A stretch of DNA of 6,714 bases from Clostridiaceae bacterium (GTDB lineage Bacteria > Bacillota > Clostridia > Oscillospirales > Acutalibacteraceae), in assembly GCA_016281115.1 (NCBI GenBank), contig JAEEHZ010000052.1, forward strand, positions 1 to 6,714, in the 5' to 3' direction. The notes below the pieces were generated by a model. That model did no database searches. It saw only the letters and a list, made by a program, of their open reading frames with translations, and was not told where the DNA came from. Both the position numbers and the translations under genes were made by a program. Positions 6,272 to 6,714 of the stretch are shown here, one piece after another; positions within the stretch are counted from its first letter, which is position 1; every line of letters begins with the position of its first letter.

Positions 6272-6322
6272 AAAAAAGCCCGGACCTAAAGCTTGATTGC
6301 CAAAGGTCCGGGCTGATTTTTT
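6272..6322. terminator. Bidirectional Rho-independent terminator between upp and the converging gene
   Basis: A perfect 11-bp inverted repeat, AGCCCGGACCT at 6277-6287 and AGGTCCGGGCT at 6304-6314, encloses a 16-nt loop. On the plus strand it is followed by GA and T6 (6317-6322). On the minus strand the A6 run (6272-6277) reads as a T-tract right after the stem, overlapping it by one base. It should therefore end the upp transcript and the convergent minus-strand transcript. It is the only clear intrinsic terminator in the window. Confidence 0.93.
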
Positions 6323-6335
6323 ATATTTTCTTAAA

Positions 6336-6714
6336 TCACGGAGATTGCGCACTCGTATCGTCCGAGGCGGCAGTGTCTGTATAAGGAGAGTCGGTCGATG
6401 ACTCGGTTGTGCTTTCGTAGTCGGAAGAGTATACGTAAGAATAATCCGATGAATATACGGAAGACTCACCAAAGCTTATTATACTTGAATTGCTTTCGAG
6501 ATTTTGTATCGGATTTGATGATACCTGTGATGGAATATACGACATTATTTCACTCGATACCATAGATGACGACTCTGCCGATGAAGCTTTACTTGAAGAT
6601 TTACTCGAAGATTTTGAACTTGATTTCTTTGAGGAATTATCATCGTCATCGTTTCTTGAAGATGTGCCGTAATTATAATTTGAAGATTTAAGTGACTCTG
6701 TTCTTACAGCCTTG
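6336..6714 (-). CDS. Serine-rich C-terminal tail of an unidentified protein; 5' end outside window
   Basis: The minus-strand frame ending at TGA (6338-6336) stays open to the right window edge. The Met at 6563-6561 is therefore probably internal. About 125 residues are visible, of which 45 are Ser. The first part has NDDDDNSSKK followed by three SSSK units; the last part is acidic and rich in Ser, Tyr, Asp and Thr, for example VYSSDYSYVYSSDYEST. No hydrophobic segment or known domain is visible. The frame is supported by its length without stops, by varied Ser codons (TCA, TCT, TCG, AGT) rather than a simple repeat, and by the shared terminator just past its stop. Low-complexity Ser tails occur on surface or envelope proteins such as penicillin-binding proteins of Clostridia, but the identity here cannot be told. 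Confidence 0.62.
   Translation of the reverse strand, partial: KAVRTESLKSSNYNYGTSSRNDDDDNSSKKSSSKSSSKSSSKASSAESSSMVSSEIMSYIPSQVSSNPIQNLESNSSIISFGESSVYSSDYSYVYSSDYESTTESSTDSPYTDTAASDDTSAQSP
6588..6623 (-). repeat. Imperfect 12-bp tandem repeat encoding (SSSK)3
   Basis: Three consecutive 12-bp units on the minus strand (6623-6612, 6611-6600, 6599-6588) each encode Ser-Ser-Ser-Lys, and a degenerate fourth unit follows. Every unit ends AAA, but the Ser codons differ between units (TCA AGT TCA, TCT TCG AGT, TCT TCA AGT). The protein pattern is better conserved than the DNA. Confidence 0.7.

Noticed and set aside
6151..6384. Plus-strand 77-residue frame across the upp end and the terminator
   Set aside because: It overlaps the uracil-binding end of upp in another frame and runs through the terminator stem, so it is not a plausible gene.
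6490..6672. Plus-strand 60-residue frame rich in Asp, Glu and Leu
   Set aside because: It is the antisense shadow of the Ser-rich minus-strand frame: TCA/TCT/TCG and AGT codons read backwards give Asp/Glu/Ser/Leu-rich peptides. It has no ribosome binding site.

Overview
The window looks like a chromosomal segment of an anaerobic gut-type Firmicute, most likely in the Clostridia (Oscillospirales/Ruminococcaceae-like). The reasons are AT-leaning codon use, Firmicute-style AGGAG ribosome binding sites, a secreted dockerin protein of the kind common in ruminococci and clostridia, and compact same-strand housekeeping genes. The lineage is inferred from gene content, not from a marker search.

Left part (1-1483): the 3' half of agmatine deiminase (aguA) is cut by the window edge. 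It is followed after 18 nt by a complete N-carbamoylputrescine amidase (aguB). Together they convert agmatine to putrescine via N-carbamoylputrescine.

Middle (1506-3956): a large secreted, non-enzymatic-looking protein. It has a signal peptide, five InlB-B-repeat-like beta modules, a two-repeat type I-like dockerin, and three FIVAR-like helical modules. This is the most accessory gene of the window. It sits on the same strand, 15-22 nt after aguB and 55 nt before tsaE, with no terminator on either side.

Right part (4012-6254): a tight housekeeping run. tsaE and tsaB overlap at TTGA and encode partners in tRNA t6A37 synthesis. rpiB encodes ribose-5-phosphate isomerase B, and upp encodes uracil phosphoribosyltransferase. 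The run closes with a strong, bidirectional-looking terminator (6277-6322). Beyond it, on the minus strand, is the serine-rich C-terminal tail of a converging gene that runs off the right edge.

All six plus-strand genes could lie on one transcript, because the only clear intrinsic terminator is after upp. No mobile element, CRISPR array, tRNA or rRNA is visible. Most of the window is ordinary core genome. The noteworthy items are the architecture of the dockerin protein and the Ser-rich tail; I do not see convincing evidence of a wholly new system.
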